In this document: positions 46,818 through 56,152 of the stretch, piece after piece
Numbering within the stretch: the stretch's first letter is position 1
How the letters are laid out: every line of letters starts with the position of its first letter
Assembly: GCA_964617565.1 (NCBI GenBank)
Contig: CAZTYH010000004.1
Coordinates: 1 to 64,000 of the forward strand
Length of the DNA: 64,000 nt
Origin: JAKJGV01 sp964617565
Lineage (GTDB): Bacteria; Verrucomicrobiota; Kiritimatiellia; CAIQIC01; JAGNIJ01
Direction of reading: 5' to 3'
The notes under the pieces: model-generated
Seen by the model: the letters and a program-made list of their open reading frames with translations, nothing else
Told to the model about the DNA's origin: nothing
Database searches by the model: none
Translations under genes and position numbers: made by a program

Positions 46818-47381
46818 CTACTCCGTAACCAGCGACGCATCGTCGAACTTGATCGCTCCGTTACGCGGACTTGTCTTCGACGGCGTCACCATAACCGTCA
46901 CCCGCACCCCATCTTCAACCGCGGCAGCACTGACGGAAAGCGGCGTATATCCGGAGCCCTTCAAATCGGACAGTTTATAGACAACCGAACCAAGCGTCTC
47001 GAATCCACCGGTTTTCTCTATGCGCAATTCAATGGCCTCGGCATTCGTATCCTTGTCCTTCGCCGCGTAAATGGTGAACACGCACTGCTGCCCGGCCGTC
47101 ACATCGTCCACATCCTGGTAGAAGCCGGACGTCTCAGGGTCGTTGATTTCCCAATGATGATATCCCATCAGGCATTTTCCGGTCCGGGTGGGCTTCCATC
47201 CCGTCTCACGATTCATCCAATGCCCCCAGCGTCCCCAGAATGCAGCAATATCGCCATACGGATTATCCGCCTGCGTCTCCGGGTCTTCAAAAGACGGGTT
47301 CTGCAAAAGATTGGCCGAAGCAGTCGAAATCATTCCTGCTACAAAAACGCACACCAAAGCCGCCATCAAAAGAAACTTCAT
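46818..47381 (-). CDS. Small secreted NPSFED jelly-roll protein, copy 2
   Basis: 187 residues with signal peptide KFLLMAALVCVFVAGMISTASA, then NLLQNPSFED, RWGHWMNRETGW, CLMGYHHW, GFYQDVDDV and GAIKFDDASL. About half the residues match copy 1 when aligned by eye, including every Trp/Gly landmark. GGAGGAGG lies upstream of the ATG. Own terminator, so monocistronic. Likely periplasmic or secreted, ligand unknown. Confidence 0.75.
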   Translation of the reverse strand: MKFLLMAALVCVFVAGMISTASANLLQNPSFEDPETQADNPYGDIAAFWGRWGHWMNRETGWKPTRTGKCLMGYHHWEINDPETSGFYQDVDDVTAGQQCVFTIYAAKDKDTNAEAIELRIEKTGGFETLGSVVYKLSDLKGSGYTPLSVSAAAVEDGVRVTVMVTPSKTSPRNGAIKFDDASLVTE

Positions 47382-47458
47382 CTGGCAATCCTCCTCCGTT
47401 AATAATCCATACCGGAACTATACTAGTGGCACGCAAGCCCGTCTTCAAGCTTCGAAGC

Positions 47459-48040
47459 TCACTTGCTTCCCGGATGATCAACAGGCACTCCCTGCTTGCA
47501 TAAAGGACATTCGGCCGGCTGCCATGTGGATGGTTCCCATTCAAGCAGACTGCATAATGGCGCATCGAATTGTGCGCGCCCGCCGCTCCGATTCACCAGG
47601 ACCAGAATGGCTTCCACAATCCCACCCCGCTCTTTCACGATATCTATTACTTCCTGCACTCTCCCACCGCGCGTCACAACATCCTCCGCGACAACAAAAT
47701 GCTCACCGGATTTTACTTCAAAGGCCCGCCGCAGCACCAACTTGCCGGCGTCCTTTTCCGCGAAGATGGCCCGCACCCCGAATGCGCGCCCGATTTCATG
47801 GCCCACCGGAATTCCCCCGAGCGCCGGAGAAATCACACCTTGCACCTGCAACGAATGACCACGCTCCACGCGCAACTTTTCCACGACGGCCTTGCACAAC
47901 CGCTCGGCAATTCGCGGATGCTGAAGCACCAGCGCACACTGGAAAAACTGGTCGCTGTGCAACCCGGACCTCAACTCGAAATGGCCGCTCAGCAGCGCAT
48001 TCGTTTCACGAAAGATCTTGAATATTTCTTCCTGCTTCAT
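47459..48040 (-). CDS. pyrE: Orotate phosphoribosyltransferase
   Basis: Makes OMP in pyrimidine synthesis. 193 residues. N-terminal LLSGHFELRSGLHSDQFFQC, GGIPVGHEIGRA and the PRPP loop VVAEDVVTRGGRVQEV are typical. The C-terminal CPLC-like cysteines are an added tail seen in some family members. ATG 48040 has GGAG five bases upstream. The frame runs in phase through the Ns into recG, but that is chance and these are two genes. Confidence 0.94.
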   Translation of the reverse strand: MKQEEIFKIFRETNALLSGHFELRSGLHSDQFFQCALVLQHPRIAERLCKAVVEKLRVERGHSLQVQGVISPALGGIPVGHEIGRAFGVRAIFAEKDAGKLVLRRAFEVKSGEHFVVAEDVVTRGGRVQEVIDIVKERGGIVEAILVLVNRSGGRAQFDAPLCSLLEWEPSTWQPAECPLCKQGVPVDHPGSK

Positions 48041-48052
48041 GATGGCTCCAAA

Positions 48053-48079
48053 TATTTTTCCAGGCATTGGAAAATTCCG
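48053..48079 (-). repeat. Palindromic family IV unit at the edge of a gap, upstream of pyrE
   Basis: TTTTTCCAGGCATTGGAAAA, matching the trpF and lhgO copies. The scaffold gap begins one base later, which suggests the repeat caused the assembly break. Confidence 0.75.
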
Positions 48080-48179
48080 NNNNNNNNNNNNNNNNNNNNN
48101 NNNNNNNNNNNNNNNNNNNNNNNNNNNNNNNNNNNNNNNNNNNNNNNNNNNNNNNNNNNNNNNNNNNNNNNNNNNNNNN
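48080..48179. other. 100-N scaffold gap between recG and pyrE
   Basis: No flank duplication. The C-terminus of recG is missing, so real sequence is lost here. Confidence 0.9.
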
Positions 48180-50086
48180 TCACGCCCCAGGAGGTTTCCC
48201 ATGCCACGGATTCGCAAGTCCTCCTCCGCGATGCGGAACCCATCGAGTGTTTCCTCCATGACTTTCAGGCGACGCCACGACTCCGGAGTGCCGGGCTTCC
48301 CTTCCAGGATGCAGAAAGATTTGTGCGCGCCGCGACCGATCCGTCCGCGAAGCTGGTGCAATTGCGCCAACCCGAACCGCTCCGCGCTTCCGACAAGCAT
48401 GACTGTCGCATTCGGGACATCAATACCCACCTCGATCACGGTCGTCGCCACCAGGATATCCGCTTCCCCTTTACGGAAGCGCTCCATGACGGCCGCCTTT
48501 TCAGCCGGGGGCATTTGCCCGTGTATCAATTCCACCCGCTCGCTGGTAAACACCTCTGCGCGCAGGCGATGAAACATCTCCTCCGCCGCCTTCAATTCCG
48601 TCTTCGCCGATTCGGAGATCAGCGGATAAACAAGAAAAGCCTGCCGTCCTTTAGCGATTTGCTTCCGGATGAAATCATATGCCTTCGGCAGTTGATCCTC
48701 CTTGATCACCCGCGTGACAATTTCCTGCCGACCCTTCGGCATCTCGTCCAGGATGCTGACATCCAGGTCGCCGTATATCGTCATCGCCAGCGTTCGCGGA
48801 ATCGGCGTAGCGGTCATGACCAGCACGTCGGGCTGCTCACCCTTTTCATACAGCATCCCGCGCTGCTCCACCCCGAATTTATGCTGCTCATCAATCACCA
48901 GCAACCCCAGCCGCTTGAACACCACGCGGTCCTCGATGATCGCATGCGTGCCGACAAGTATGTCCATGTCGCCCCGGCCTACCGCATCCAGCAATTCCCT
49001 GCGCGCGCCCTCTTTCACACCGGAAGTCAATAACGCCAGGCGAACGCCAAGCGGGCGAAGATAGTCTTGAAAGGTGCGCGCATGTTGTTCGGCGAGAATT
49101 TCAGTGGGCGCCATCACGGCGCATTGCGCGCCGCTTTCCACGGCATCGAGAAGGGCGCACACGGCCACTACGGTTTTGCCCGAACCGACATCGCCCTGCA
49201 ACAACCGGTGCATGGGCCGAGGCTTTCGCATGTCCGCCTCAATTTCACGAAGCACGCGCTCCTGCGCCGCCGTAAGCCGGAACGGCAGCGAGGACAGAAA
49301 TTTCTTTCTCACGTGTCCGGCCGGCGCAAGGGACTGCCCCGTCAGGAAGCGCTCCGCATGCACCTTTCTCGCCACCAGCACCAGTTGAACACAGAGAAAC
49401 TCTTCGAACACCATGCGGTACCGGGCGCGCTCGGCCTGCTCAAGCAAATCGGGAAAGTGTACCTGTCGTAGCGCTTCCTGAACGCCGGGAAGACCAAGCC
49501 GTTCGAGTGTCTCCGCCGGAAGCCCCTCGACGGCCTGGCCCGCATAAGCATCCACTGCATTCCAATGGATGCGGCGGATCGTACGCTGCGGAAGATTTTC
49601 CGTAAGGTGATAGACCGGCACTATGCGTCCGACATGAATTGATTCTCCGTTATCATCCGTGACCAGCTCGAATTCCGGATGCTGAAAAGCAAGCATGTTA
49701 CGAAAGCGTGATACCTTGCCGTGTACAACCAGTGAATCTCCGATTTTGAACTGATCTTTCAAATAGGGCGCATTGAACCAATGGCACCGGACCATCCCGC
49801 TCCCATCACGCAATACCGCTTCAAAATAACCTTTCCGATTTCGCCCTGCGATCCAGCCGCATGCCATGATTTCGCCATGCACTGTAACCTTTTCGCCGGG
49901 CTGAAGAGCCGAAAGCCGGACAAAGCTGCGCCGGTCTTCGTAGCGAAACGGCAAGGTAAGAAGAAGATCGCCTATCGTCAGGATATCCAGGCGGGAAAGC
50001 TGCTCCGCCCTGACTTCCCCAACCCCTTTAAGAAACCGAACCGGTGTCTCCAGACCGGTCTGATTCGTGTTCGTCTCCTGAGACAT
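48180..50086 (-). CDS. recG: ATP-dependent DNA helicase RecG, C-terminus in a gap
   Basis: Branch-migration helicase that rescues stalled forks. About 635 residues are visible. An N-terminal wedge/OB domain, Walker A RLLQGDVGSGKTVVAV, the motif LLVIDEQHKFGVEQR, MTATPIPRTLAM and the HQLRGRIGRG motif are all present. It stops at the Ns (48179) after RIRGMGNLLGR, so roughly 50 residues are lost. Start at 50086. A pyrE gene follows. Confidence 0.95.
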
Positions 50087-50151
50087 ACTACAAGCTTAGT
50101 GGATTCGCCTTGCGTGATCAATGAAGGGAGGAGGGTTTCAGATTTCAGGTT

Positions 50152-50856
50152 TCATCTTCTGGGCGGACCACCAAAGCCTGGGCCCAGGCGAATGTCACGC
50201 AAGGTAGTGACATCAACCAGCTCATCCATATGCTGCGCAAATCGCGCGGCGTCTTCTTCGTTGTAACCGAGATCCCGTCCCACCATGTAAAAGGCCCGCT
50301 CACGCTCCTGGTCCAGCATCGGCTCCAAGGTGCGAACATGATCCCGCAAGGTGCGCATCGCTTCGAATCGCTGTTCATGCGGCAATCCGGGCATTTGACG
50401 GAAAAGCGACCATGTTTCGCTGAGCAAATTCATCATCAACGTCTGCCGCTCCTGCTCTTCCTTGCTGAGCTTGTCGGCATCCTTGTAGAGAAGATAGGCC
50501 GCTTTGCGGGCAAGCGAATCCTGCATCACTTGCCGCGCTTCTTCCCTTCGCTTCTGGAACTCCTCGTAACCCTGCGGATCGTTGCGTCGCAGTTCTTCCA
50601 TCCAGTTACGACGCTCGCGCGGCTGTCCGTTTTCTCTCTGCGGTGAGGATAACGGCGCCGCCTCCGCGGCCACGGATGCCTGGTTCCGGCGCACCAATTC
50701 ATCCTCCAACTCTCGAATGCGAGCGTTCAAAGACGCGATTTCCTCTTCGTGCCGGTCATCCACCTCTTTCACTGCCGGCACAAACGCGTCCATTTCCGTC
50801 GCTGGAGGAGCGGCATGTTTTGCGACAACCCTTTTGGAGCGCTCGCGTTCAAGGTC
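50152..50856 (-). CDS. Coiled-coil protein of unknown function, N-terminus lost in a gap
   Basis: About 235 residues remain: a basic start, a heptad-rich coil (IASLNARIRELEDELVRR), a Pro/Gln linker, and a helical, charged domain with LLYKDADKLSKEEQERQ and MLDQERERAF, ending in GPGFGGPPRR. No family recognised. The missing 5' end may carry a membrane anchor or signal peptide. Same strand as the zinc-ribbon protein upstream. Confidence 0.55.
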   Translation of the reverse strand, partial: DLERERSKRVVAKHAAPPATEMDAFVPAVKEVDDRHEEEIASLNARIRELEDELVRRNQASVAAEAAPLSSPQRENGQPRERRNWMEELRRNDPQGYEEFQKRREEARQVMQDSLARKAAYLLYKDADKLSKEEQERQTLMMNLLSETWSLFRQMPGLPHEQRFEAMRTLRDHVRTLEPMLDQERERAFYMVGRDLGYNEEDAARFAQHMDELVDVTTLRDIRLGPGFGGPPRR

Positions 50857-50956
50857 NNNNNNNNNNNNNNNNNNNNNNNNNNNNNNNNNNNNNNNNNNNN
50901 NNNNNNNNNNNNNNNNNNNNNNNNNNNNNNNNNNNNNNNNNNNNNNNNNNNNNNNN
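50857..50956. other. 100-N scaffold gap between two unknown genes
   Basis: The left side is inside the coiled-coil gene; the right side begins exactly at the TAA stop of the zinc-ribbon gene. True size unknown. Confidence 0.9.
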
Positions 50957-52435
50957 TTATTCAAACTGGATGTCGTCCAGGTAAAACACGACGGGCTTCT
51001 CCTGCCCTTCAATTCGAAAAGCGAACGCTGAAATCAGGCGGGACCGATCAAGCTTTTCGAGCGGGATGCTGTGTTTTTTCCACTTGCTGCGCAACCGGAT
51101 CTTCCCCGTCGTCGCATGAAGAGAATCGCGCGACATGGCGTTCAAGGATTGCTGCATGCCGACCATGAACTCAACTTCCTCTTTTCCTGTTTCGCCCTTC
51201 GCCCAGAAGGTCAGCTTGCTTGCCTTCGAGAAATCATAACCCCCCGGCATATCGCCCCAGTTGTCAGGCGGATGCTGCCAGACCAGGCCAGCCCAATCAA
51301 ACGTGTCGGCATACGCCACCCGAATACAGGTCCGCCCGGCCTGCACGTCCACATTCCAATTGTCGTCCACGGTCAACGACGCCTGATTCCCCATGTAGCC
51401 GGAAGGAGAAAAGAGCTGCTCCCCGTCAACCTCCGAATAGATGACAAACGGCACATGGGCTGTAAACGCCGGATCGCCCGGAAGCAGTTTCGCTTCGGGT
51501 GAGTCCTCCTGCCAACGGAAACCCGGCTCACGACTCGAAAACGGCTTCGCCATCTCCTCTTCGGGAATCAGAGGCGGAATCTCTTCCTTGCCCTCAAGCA
51601 AGTCTTTGTAGGGATCATACGGATCCTGCACGCCGGGCGTCGGCGGAGGTCGCGGCGCTCTTGCTTCCGGCCGCCCAGCCCCTGCTTCCTTTTGAGCGGG
51701 CGCTTTACGAGACGCGCGCCAGGCTTCAAGCGATTGCATTTCCGGGCGCGGCGCCTTGGATGACGGCCGCGTATCCGGACGCTTGGCAATCGGCTTGTCC
51801 ACCGATACCAGCTTAGGTTGCCCGCTCCCATCGAACACCAATTTGCGCGCACCCCCGGCATCGGCTTTCGGCTCGACCTTTCGCATCGTCATCCCCTGCC
51901 AGACATTATGATGCATCAGAAGTGGTGCCGGAATGATGGTGCAGAGAATCATGACCAATCCGTGCGCCACCTTCCCGTGACACAGCAGGATGATGCCCAT
52001 AATGACCGCTCCAATGAAGAAGGGGATGTAAGCCAGCAACGCATTGGGCAACAGGATCTCGATCAGGATACCGACAATGATGCAAATCCAACCGACGACG
52101 ATTTCAACCGTATGCGAGTCGGGAGCCAGACCCGCGGCCGCGGAGGAAAACTCAGACGCCGTCGGCTGACCCGCCGCCGTCATCGCCGCCCTGCCGGACC
52201 CCGTCTGCCCCGCTTTTCCGGGAAGCGATGCCCCTGTTTTTGTCGCTTCTGCCGCGGCCGGCACACGCATTACCACTTTCTTGCGAGCTTTTTCCCTGGG
52301 CTTGGCCTCGCTCTGAACCGGAGAGGGCACAACGATGAGCCCCCCGCAGGCCGGACATGGCACCGATTGCCCGATGTCCACCTCATCGGCCAGGAGCTTC
52401 TTACCGCAATGTTGACAGGCAAAACCGACGTCCAT
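50957..52435 (-). CDS. Zinc-ribbon, membrane, carbohydrate-binding-like protein
   Basis: About 492 residues. An N-terminal zinc ribbon (CQHC and CPAC) of the GYF/GAPDH-like type found in many PVC proteins is followed by two close hydrophobic helices (IVVGWICIIVGILIEILL and a second), a Pro/Ala/Lys linker, and a C-terminal jelly-roll-like domain with TFWAKGETGKEEVEF and VVFYLDDIQFE that resembles CBM11-like modules. The ATG at 52435 has GGAG five bases upstream and is preferred to the GTG at 52453. Function unknown; it suggests a sensor of external sugar linked to cytoplasm. Confidence 0.6.
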   Translation of the reverse strand: MDVGFACQHCGKKLLADEVDIGQSVPCPACGGLIVVPSPVQSEAKPREKARKKVVMRVPAAAEATKTGASLPGKAGQTGSGRAAMTAAGQPTASEFSSAAAGLAPDSHTVEIVVGWICIIVGILIEILLPNALLAYIPFFIGAVIMGIILLCHGKVAHGLVMILCTIIPAPLLMHHNVWQGMTMRKVEPKADAGGARKLVFDGSGQPKLVSVDKPIAKRPDTRPSSKAPRPEMQSLEAWRASRKAPAQKEAGAGRPEARAPRPPPTPGVQDPYDPYKDLLEGKEEIPPLIPEEEMAKPFSSREPGFRWQEDSPEAKLLPGDPAFTAHVPFVIYSEVDGEQLFSPSGYMGNQASLTVDDNWNVDVQAGRTCIRVAYADTFDWAGLVWQHPPDNWGDMPGGYDFSKASKLTFWAKGETGKEEVEFMVGMQQSLNAMSRDSLHATTGKIRLRSKWKKHSIPLEKLDRSRLISAFAFRIEGQEKPVVFYLDDIQFE

Positions 52436-52600
52436 GTCCACTCCGGTCTTCACGGCGACACGCCATAAGAACTGCTGTGTTACGCAATCCCATTAGCCAA
52501 TTGTAACCTCAGATTCACGATCCGGGCAAGAAATCAAGGCATGGACAGAAGCGAAAACGGATGCTAATGTTTTTTCGGTTTTTTCGGGGAGGAACATATC

Positions 52601-53074
52601 ATGGGAACCACAGTCTGGGTCGTGGATGATGACGATGCCGTGCGCGGCGTCCTGGAAGCAATGCTCAAGGAACTCGGCTATACCGTAACCAGTTACGACA
52701 AGGCCGAAGACGCGCTCAACGCCTATCGTGTGCAGGCCCCGGATGTCGTTGTTACCGATGTGCGCATGCCCGGCATGAGCGGCCTCGAACTGACCCGCAC
52801 CATGCTCGAAATCAACGACCGCTGCATCGTCATGATCCTCACAGGCTTTCCTTCCATCCCCGATGCAGTCGAGGCCATTCGCGCCGGCGCGACAGACTTC
52901 CTCTCCAAGCCGGTTCGAATGGAAGAACTGCGCGTCCGCATGGAACGCGCCATAGAAAACCGCATGCTGCAGGGCCGGCTCAGCAAAGTGCGCGTACTCG
53001 CGTTGGCGTTGATCCTGTCGCTGCCGATCTGGTTTATTCTCGGTATCGTGCTCGCGCGAATGCTTCAGCGCTGA
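52601..53074 (+). CDS. Response regulator receiver domain with a C-terminal membrane helix
   Basis: 157 residues. A full receiver domain: acidic Asp10/Asp11, phospho-accepting Asp53 (VTDVRMPG), Thr81 (LTGFPS) and Lys103 (SKPV). The output is not a DNA-binding domain but one hydrophobic helix (about residues 131-154, ALALILSLPIWFILGIVLA) after an amphipathic stretch. A GGGAGG ribosome site precedes the ATG. No histidine kinase is adjacent. The 3' end overlaps the convergent thiDE gene by ten bases. Confidence 0.85.
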   Translation: MGTTVWVVDDDDAVRGVLEAMLKELGYTVTSYDKAEDALNAYRVQAPDVVVTDVRMPGMSGLELTRTMLEINDRCIVMILTGFPSIPDAVEAIRAGATDFLSKPVRMEELRVRMERAIENRMLQGRLSKVRVLALALILSLPIWFILGIVLARMLQR

Positions 53075-54552
53075 TCAAGCGTACGCTGCGCAACGGTATA
53101 TCGCTCCATGAATGCCATCCACTCGCGCACTCTCTGCGCCGGGTCCGGCGCTGCTGAAACATCGGAAATCACCGCAAGCCCATCCGCACCCGCATTCAGC
53201 AAATCGCGCGCGCGTTCCAGCGTAACGCCCCCGATCGCTACTACCGGAACGTCCGACAACCGGCACATGCGGCGAAAGCCCTCCACTCCAAGCGGCGGCG
53301 TCTGCACCTCCTTGGAACCGGTGGCAAAAACTGCACCCAAACCGATGTACGACGGTCGTAATGCCAGCGCGCGGGCCAGCTCCGTATAAGTGTAAGCGCT
53401 CGCGCCGAGCCTGACACCCGCCTCCCGTATCGCATCCAGGTCCGCCTGCTCCAGATCTTCGGCACCAAGATGCACCCCGTACGCGCGATGCTTCAATGCC
53501 AGCCGCCACTCGTCATTGATGAACAACCGCGCATCAAAGCGACGCGCAACAGCAACGGCCTCCCCAACCTCGCTTTCCAGTTCGGATCCGCCGAGATCCT
53601 TCGCCCGAAGCTGAATCGTGCGCACACCCAGCGACAACCACGGCTCCACTTCGCGCGCGCGGGCAACCAGCGGATAAAAGCCCAACGCGGTGTCCCCGCA
53701 ACCCGGAAACGGCGCGCCGCGCATCGCGCGCGCCTGTTGCGTGATCCACGGCATATCCGCCGGGTTCGCCGGCCAACCACCGTGCGCGAGAGGAACCCGT
53801 CCCCGCCCCACCCTGCAAGCCAAACGCAAACCCTGATTAATGTATGCTTTTCCAATCACCGCCGCATCGCACGGCGCACGGCCTAATGCCACACACGCCG
53901 CGATTGCCGATGAAAGAGTGCAACCCGTGCCGTGTGTTTCCATCGAGGGAACGCGCGGACTGTTCAACCAGCAACACCCCGCGTCATCCATCCACAAATC
54001 GCTGCTCACAGCCCCTGCGAGATGGCCGCCTTTGAGCAGCACGCTTCGCGGGCCCAGTAACCGGATTGTCTTCGCCGCTTCCAACATGTCGTCGAACGTC
54101 GAGACCTTTCGCCCGGTCAATCGCTCGGCCTCCGCGATGTTCGGCGTCAAGACGTCAACGCGCGGAAGCAACTCCTCTTTAAGGATGGCAACCGCATCCT
54201 CATCCAACAACGAATGCCCGCTGCCGGAAATCATCACGGGATCATAAACAACAAACGCCTTCCGTCCGCGCATCCATTGAGCAATCACCCGGACCAATCC
54301 CGCGGTGCCGATCATTCCGATTTTGATCGCATGCGCCGGCACATCGGTTTCCAGCGCCTTCAGTTGCGCGGCAAGCATGCATTCCGAGACAGGCTCAACC
54401 CGCTCGACCCCGACCGTGTTCTGGGCGATCACAGCCGTGATCGCCGAACAACCATACACGCCCAGCCCCTGGAACGTTTTCAGGTCAGCCTGTATCCCGG
54501 CCCCACCACTCGGGTCCGTTCCGGCTATGCTTAGTACCACCGACTCATTCAT
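53065..54552 (-). CDS. ThiD-ThiE fusion: HMP-P kinase and thiamine phosphate synthase
   Basis: 495 residues. Residues 1 to about 265 are a ThiD hydroxymethylpyrimidine (phosphate) kinase (SIAGTDPSGGAGIQADLK, ETHGTGCTLSSAIAA). After a linker, residues 290-485 are ThiE (LRAKDLGG, GVHLGAEDL, YIGLGAVFATGSK, VVAIGGV). The two steps join HMP-PP and THZ-P into thiamine phosphate. It overlaps the thiC end by eight bases and is presumably under the same TPP riboswitch. ThiG/ThiM for the thiazole half are not here. Confidence 0.93.
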   Translation of the reverse strand: MNESVVLSIAGTDPSGGAGIQADLKTFQGLGVYGCSAITAVIAQNTVGVERVEPVSECMLAAQLKALETDVPAHAIKIGMIGTAGLVRVIAQWMRGRKAFVVYDPVMISGSGHSLLDEDAVAILKEELLPRVDVLTPNIAEAERLTGRKVSTFDDMLEAAKTIRLLGPRSVLLKGGHLAGAVSSDLWMDDAGCCWLNSPRVPSMETHGTGCTLSSAIAACVALGRAPCDAAVIGKAYINQGLRLACRVGRGRVPLAHGGWPANPADMPWITQQARAMRGAPFPGCGDTALGFYPLVARAREVEPWLSLGVRTIQLRAKDLGGSELESEVGEAVAVARRFDARLFINDEWRLALKHRAYGVHLGAEDLEQADLDAIREAGVRLGASAYTYTELARALALRPSYIGLGAVFATGSKEVQTPPLGVEGFRRMCRLSDVPVVAIGGVTLERARDLLNAGADGLAVISDVSAAPDPAQRVREWMAFMERYTVAQRTLDQR

Positions 54553-55858
54553 GACCGATTTCGCTATGAAACGTGTCGCGGCTGATTCTCATTGCACAAT
54601 ACTTTGGCCCGCACATCGTGCAATATTTGTCGTCACTCTCCGGCGCCGGAGCCGATTTCTTCAACGCTTCGCTTCGCATGCGCCGCGCGAGTTCCGGGTC
54701 AAGCGACAGCTCGAACTGTTTTTCCCAATCGAAGTCCCGCCGCGCGGCGGACACGGCATCGTCCCGATCACGCGCATGGGCACGTCCAAGCGCCACGTCC
54801 GCCGCATGGGCCGCAAGGCGGAAGGCCATCGCTCCTTCGTGGATATCCGCACAGTCCGGCAACCCGATGTGTTCGGTTCGGGTCACGCAGCAAAGCAACG
54901 CCGCGCCATGATAAGCGCCCAGCGCCGCGCCAATCGCGGATCCGATGTGATCATACCCCGGCGCACAGTCGGCCACCACCGGCCCGAGAATGTAGAACGG
55001 CGCGCCGTGACACGCAGCCTCTGCTTTCTTCATGTTCATCTCGATCTGATGCAACGGAATATGCCCCGGCCCCTCCACCATCGCCTGTACCCCGGCCGCC
55101 CGGCAGCGCAACACGAGGTCGCCCAGCACATCCAGCTCCGCGAATTGCGCCGTATCCGATGCGTCTGCCAGGCACCCCGGCCGCATACCGTCGCCGAGCG
55201 ATAGTGTGACGTCATGGCGCCGACAGATATCGAGAACTTTGTCGAAGTCTTCGTAGAGCGGATTTTCGCGCTGATGCGCAGTCATCCATTGCGCGAGAAT
55301 CGAGCCGCCGCGACTGACGATCCCCAACAACCTTTGCTTCGCCGCCGGAAGCTGCGCATGTAAAAGCCCCGCATGGATCGTCATGAAATCAACGCCCTGC
55401 CGCGCCTGGTGCTCAATGACTTCAAGCAGCAGCGAAGCCGACAGCGCCGGAATATCATCCACCATTCCGACTGCCTGGTAGATCGGCACGGTGCCGACAG
55501 GAACCGGCGAGGCTTCCAGGATTCGGGCACGAATGTCGTCCGCTCCCGCCCCCGTACTAAGGTCCATGACGGTATCCGTGCCCGCGTTCAGCGCGCAACG
55601 GAGTTTGGCCAGTTCTCCCTCATGTGAATCAATGAGGGACGAACTGCCGAGGTTGATATTGATTTTGGTCCGCAACGCACGGCCGACCCCGATGGCCTGA
55701 ATTCCGTCGCGGCTCCGGTTGGCCGGAATCACGATCCGGCCCGCCGCCACTTCGTCGCGAATGAATTCGGGTTGATGATATTCGGTCTCGGCCACCCGGC
55801 AAAACGCATCCAGCATCGCTCCGCTGCGCGCCGCCTCGATTCTTGTTATCAGGCCCAT
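54545..55858 (-). CDS. thiC: Phosphomethylpyrimidine synthase
   Basis: Radical SAM enzyme making HMP-P from AIR. 437 residues, the short form without the long N-terminal domain. NINLGSSSL, STGAGADDI, the TRTEHIGLP segment and the C-terminal iron-sulfur motif CTMCGPKYC are present. ATG 55858 with GGAG eight bases upstream. Longer frames include riboswitch DNA. First gene of thiC-thiDE. Confidence 0.96.
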   Translation of the reverse strand: MGLITRIEAARSGAMLDAFCRVAETEYHQPEFIRDEVAAGRIVIPANRSRDGIQAIGVGRALRTKININLGSSSLIDSHEGELAKLRCALNAGTDTVMDLSTGAGADDIRARILEASPVPVGTVPIYQAVGMVDDIPALSASLLLEVIEHQARQGVDFMTIHAGLLHAQLPAAKQRLLGIVSRGGSILAQWMTAHQRENPLYEDFDKVLDICRRHDVTLSLGDGMRPGCLADASDTAQFAELDVLGDLVLRCRAAGVQAMVEGPGHIPLHQIEMNMKKAEAACHGAPFYILGPVVADCAPGYDHIGSAIGAALGAYHGAALLCCVTRTEHIGLPDCADIHEGAMAFRLAAHAADVALGRAHARDRDDAVSAARRDFDWEKQFELSLDPELARRMRSEALKKSAPAPESDDKYCTMCGPKYCAMRISRDTFHSEIGHE

Positions 55859-55939
55859 GTGATTATCTCCACGGGCAGCAGCAGGCTTCGGAGAACAGGA
55901 ACATGCCGGAATGGCCGGCAGCCAGCTAACCTCATCACG

Positions 55940-56042
55940 ATGCCGCTTCCCTTCGTTGGAATTACCCAAACAGGTTCCAAGGGTTATCCCTGACATCCAG
56001 GGAACTCTCAGCCCCGCCTCTCCGCGGGACACCCCCAGCGAA
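55940..56042 (-). promoter_or_regulatory. TPP riboswitch (THI element)
   Basis: Minus strand shows the conserved order GGGGGTG, GGGGCTGAGA, ACCCTTGGAACCTG, GGGTAAT, CCAACGAAGGGAA, with closing bases CGCT/AGCG. It sits between the promoter at 56050-56078 and thiC. A small TGCCGG/CCGGCA hairpin before the thiC ribosome site may be part of the expression platform, which suggests translational control. Confidence 0.95.
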
Positions 56043-56049
56043 CGGATTG

Positions 56050-56078
56050 AGCATCCGCTCGAAGAGAACGAGTGTCAA
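56050..56078 (-). promoter_or_regulatory. Promoter of thiC-thiDE
   Basis: Minus strand TTGACA (56078-56073), 17-base spacer, GATGCT (56055-56050). Transcription would start right before the riboswitch. Confidence 0.5.
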
Positions 56079-56107
56079 GTCGAGAGCAAGTGGCGACAAG
56101 GGATATG

Positions 56108-56138
56108 AGATTCGGGTTTGGGGATTGGAGATTGGGGT
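56108..56138 (+). repeat. Dispersed repeat family I, upstream of the SDR gene
   Basis: GGGGATTGGAGATTGGGG, related to the gatA/gatB copies. Here it lies before a start codon and not at a stop. Confidence 0.55.
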
Positions 56139-56152
56139 GTTAAATTGGACAA

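Noticed and set aside
47459..50086. One 875-codon frame joining recG and pyrE through the Ns
   Set aside because: In-phase only because 100 N were inserted; RecG lacks its C-terminus and PyrE has its own ATG and ribosome site.
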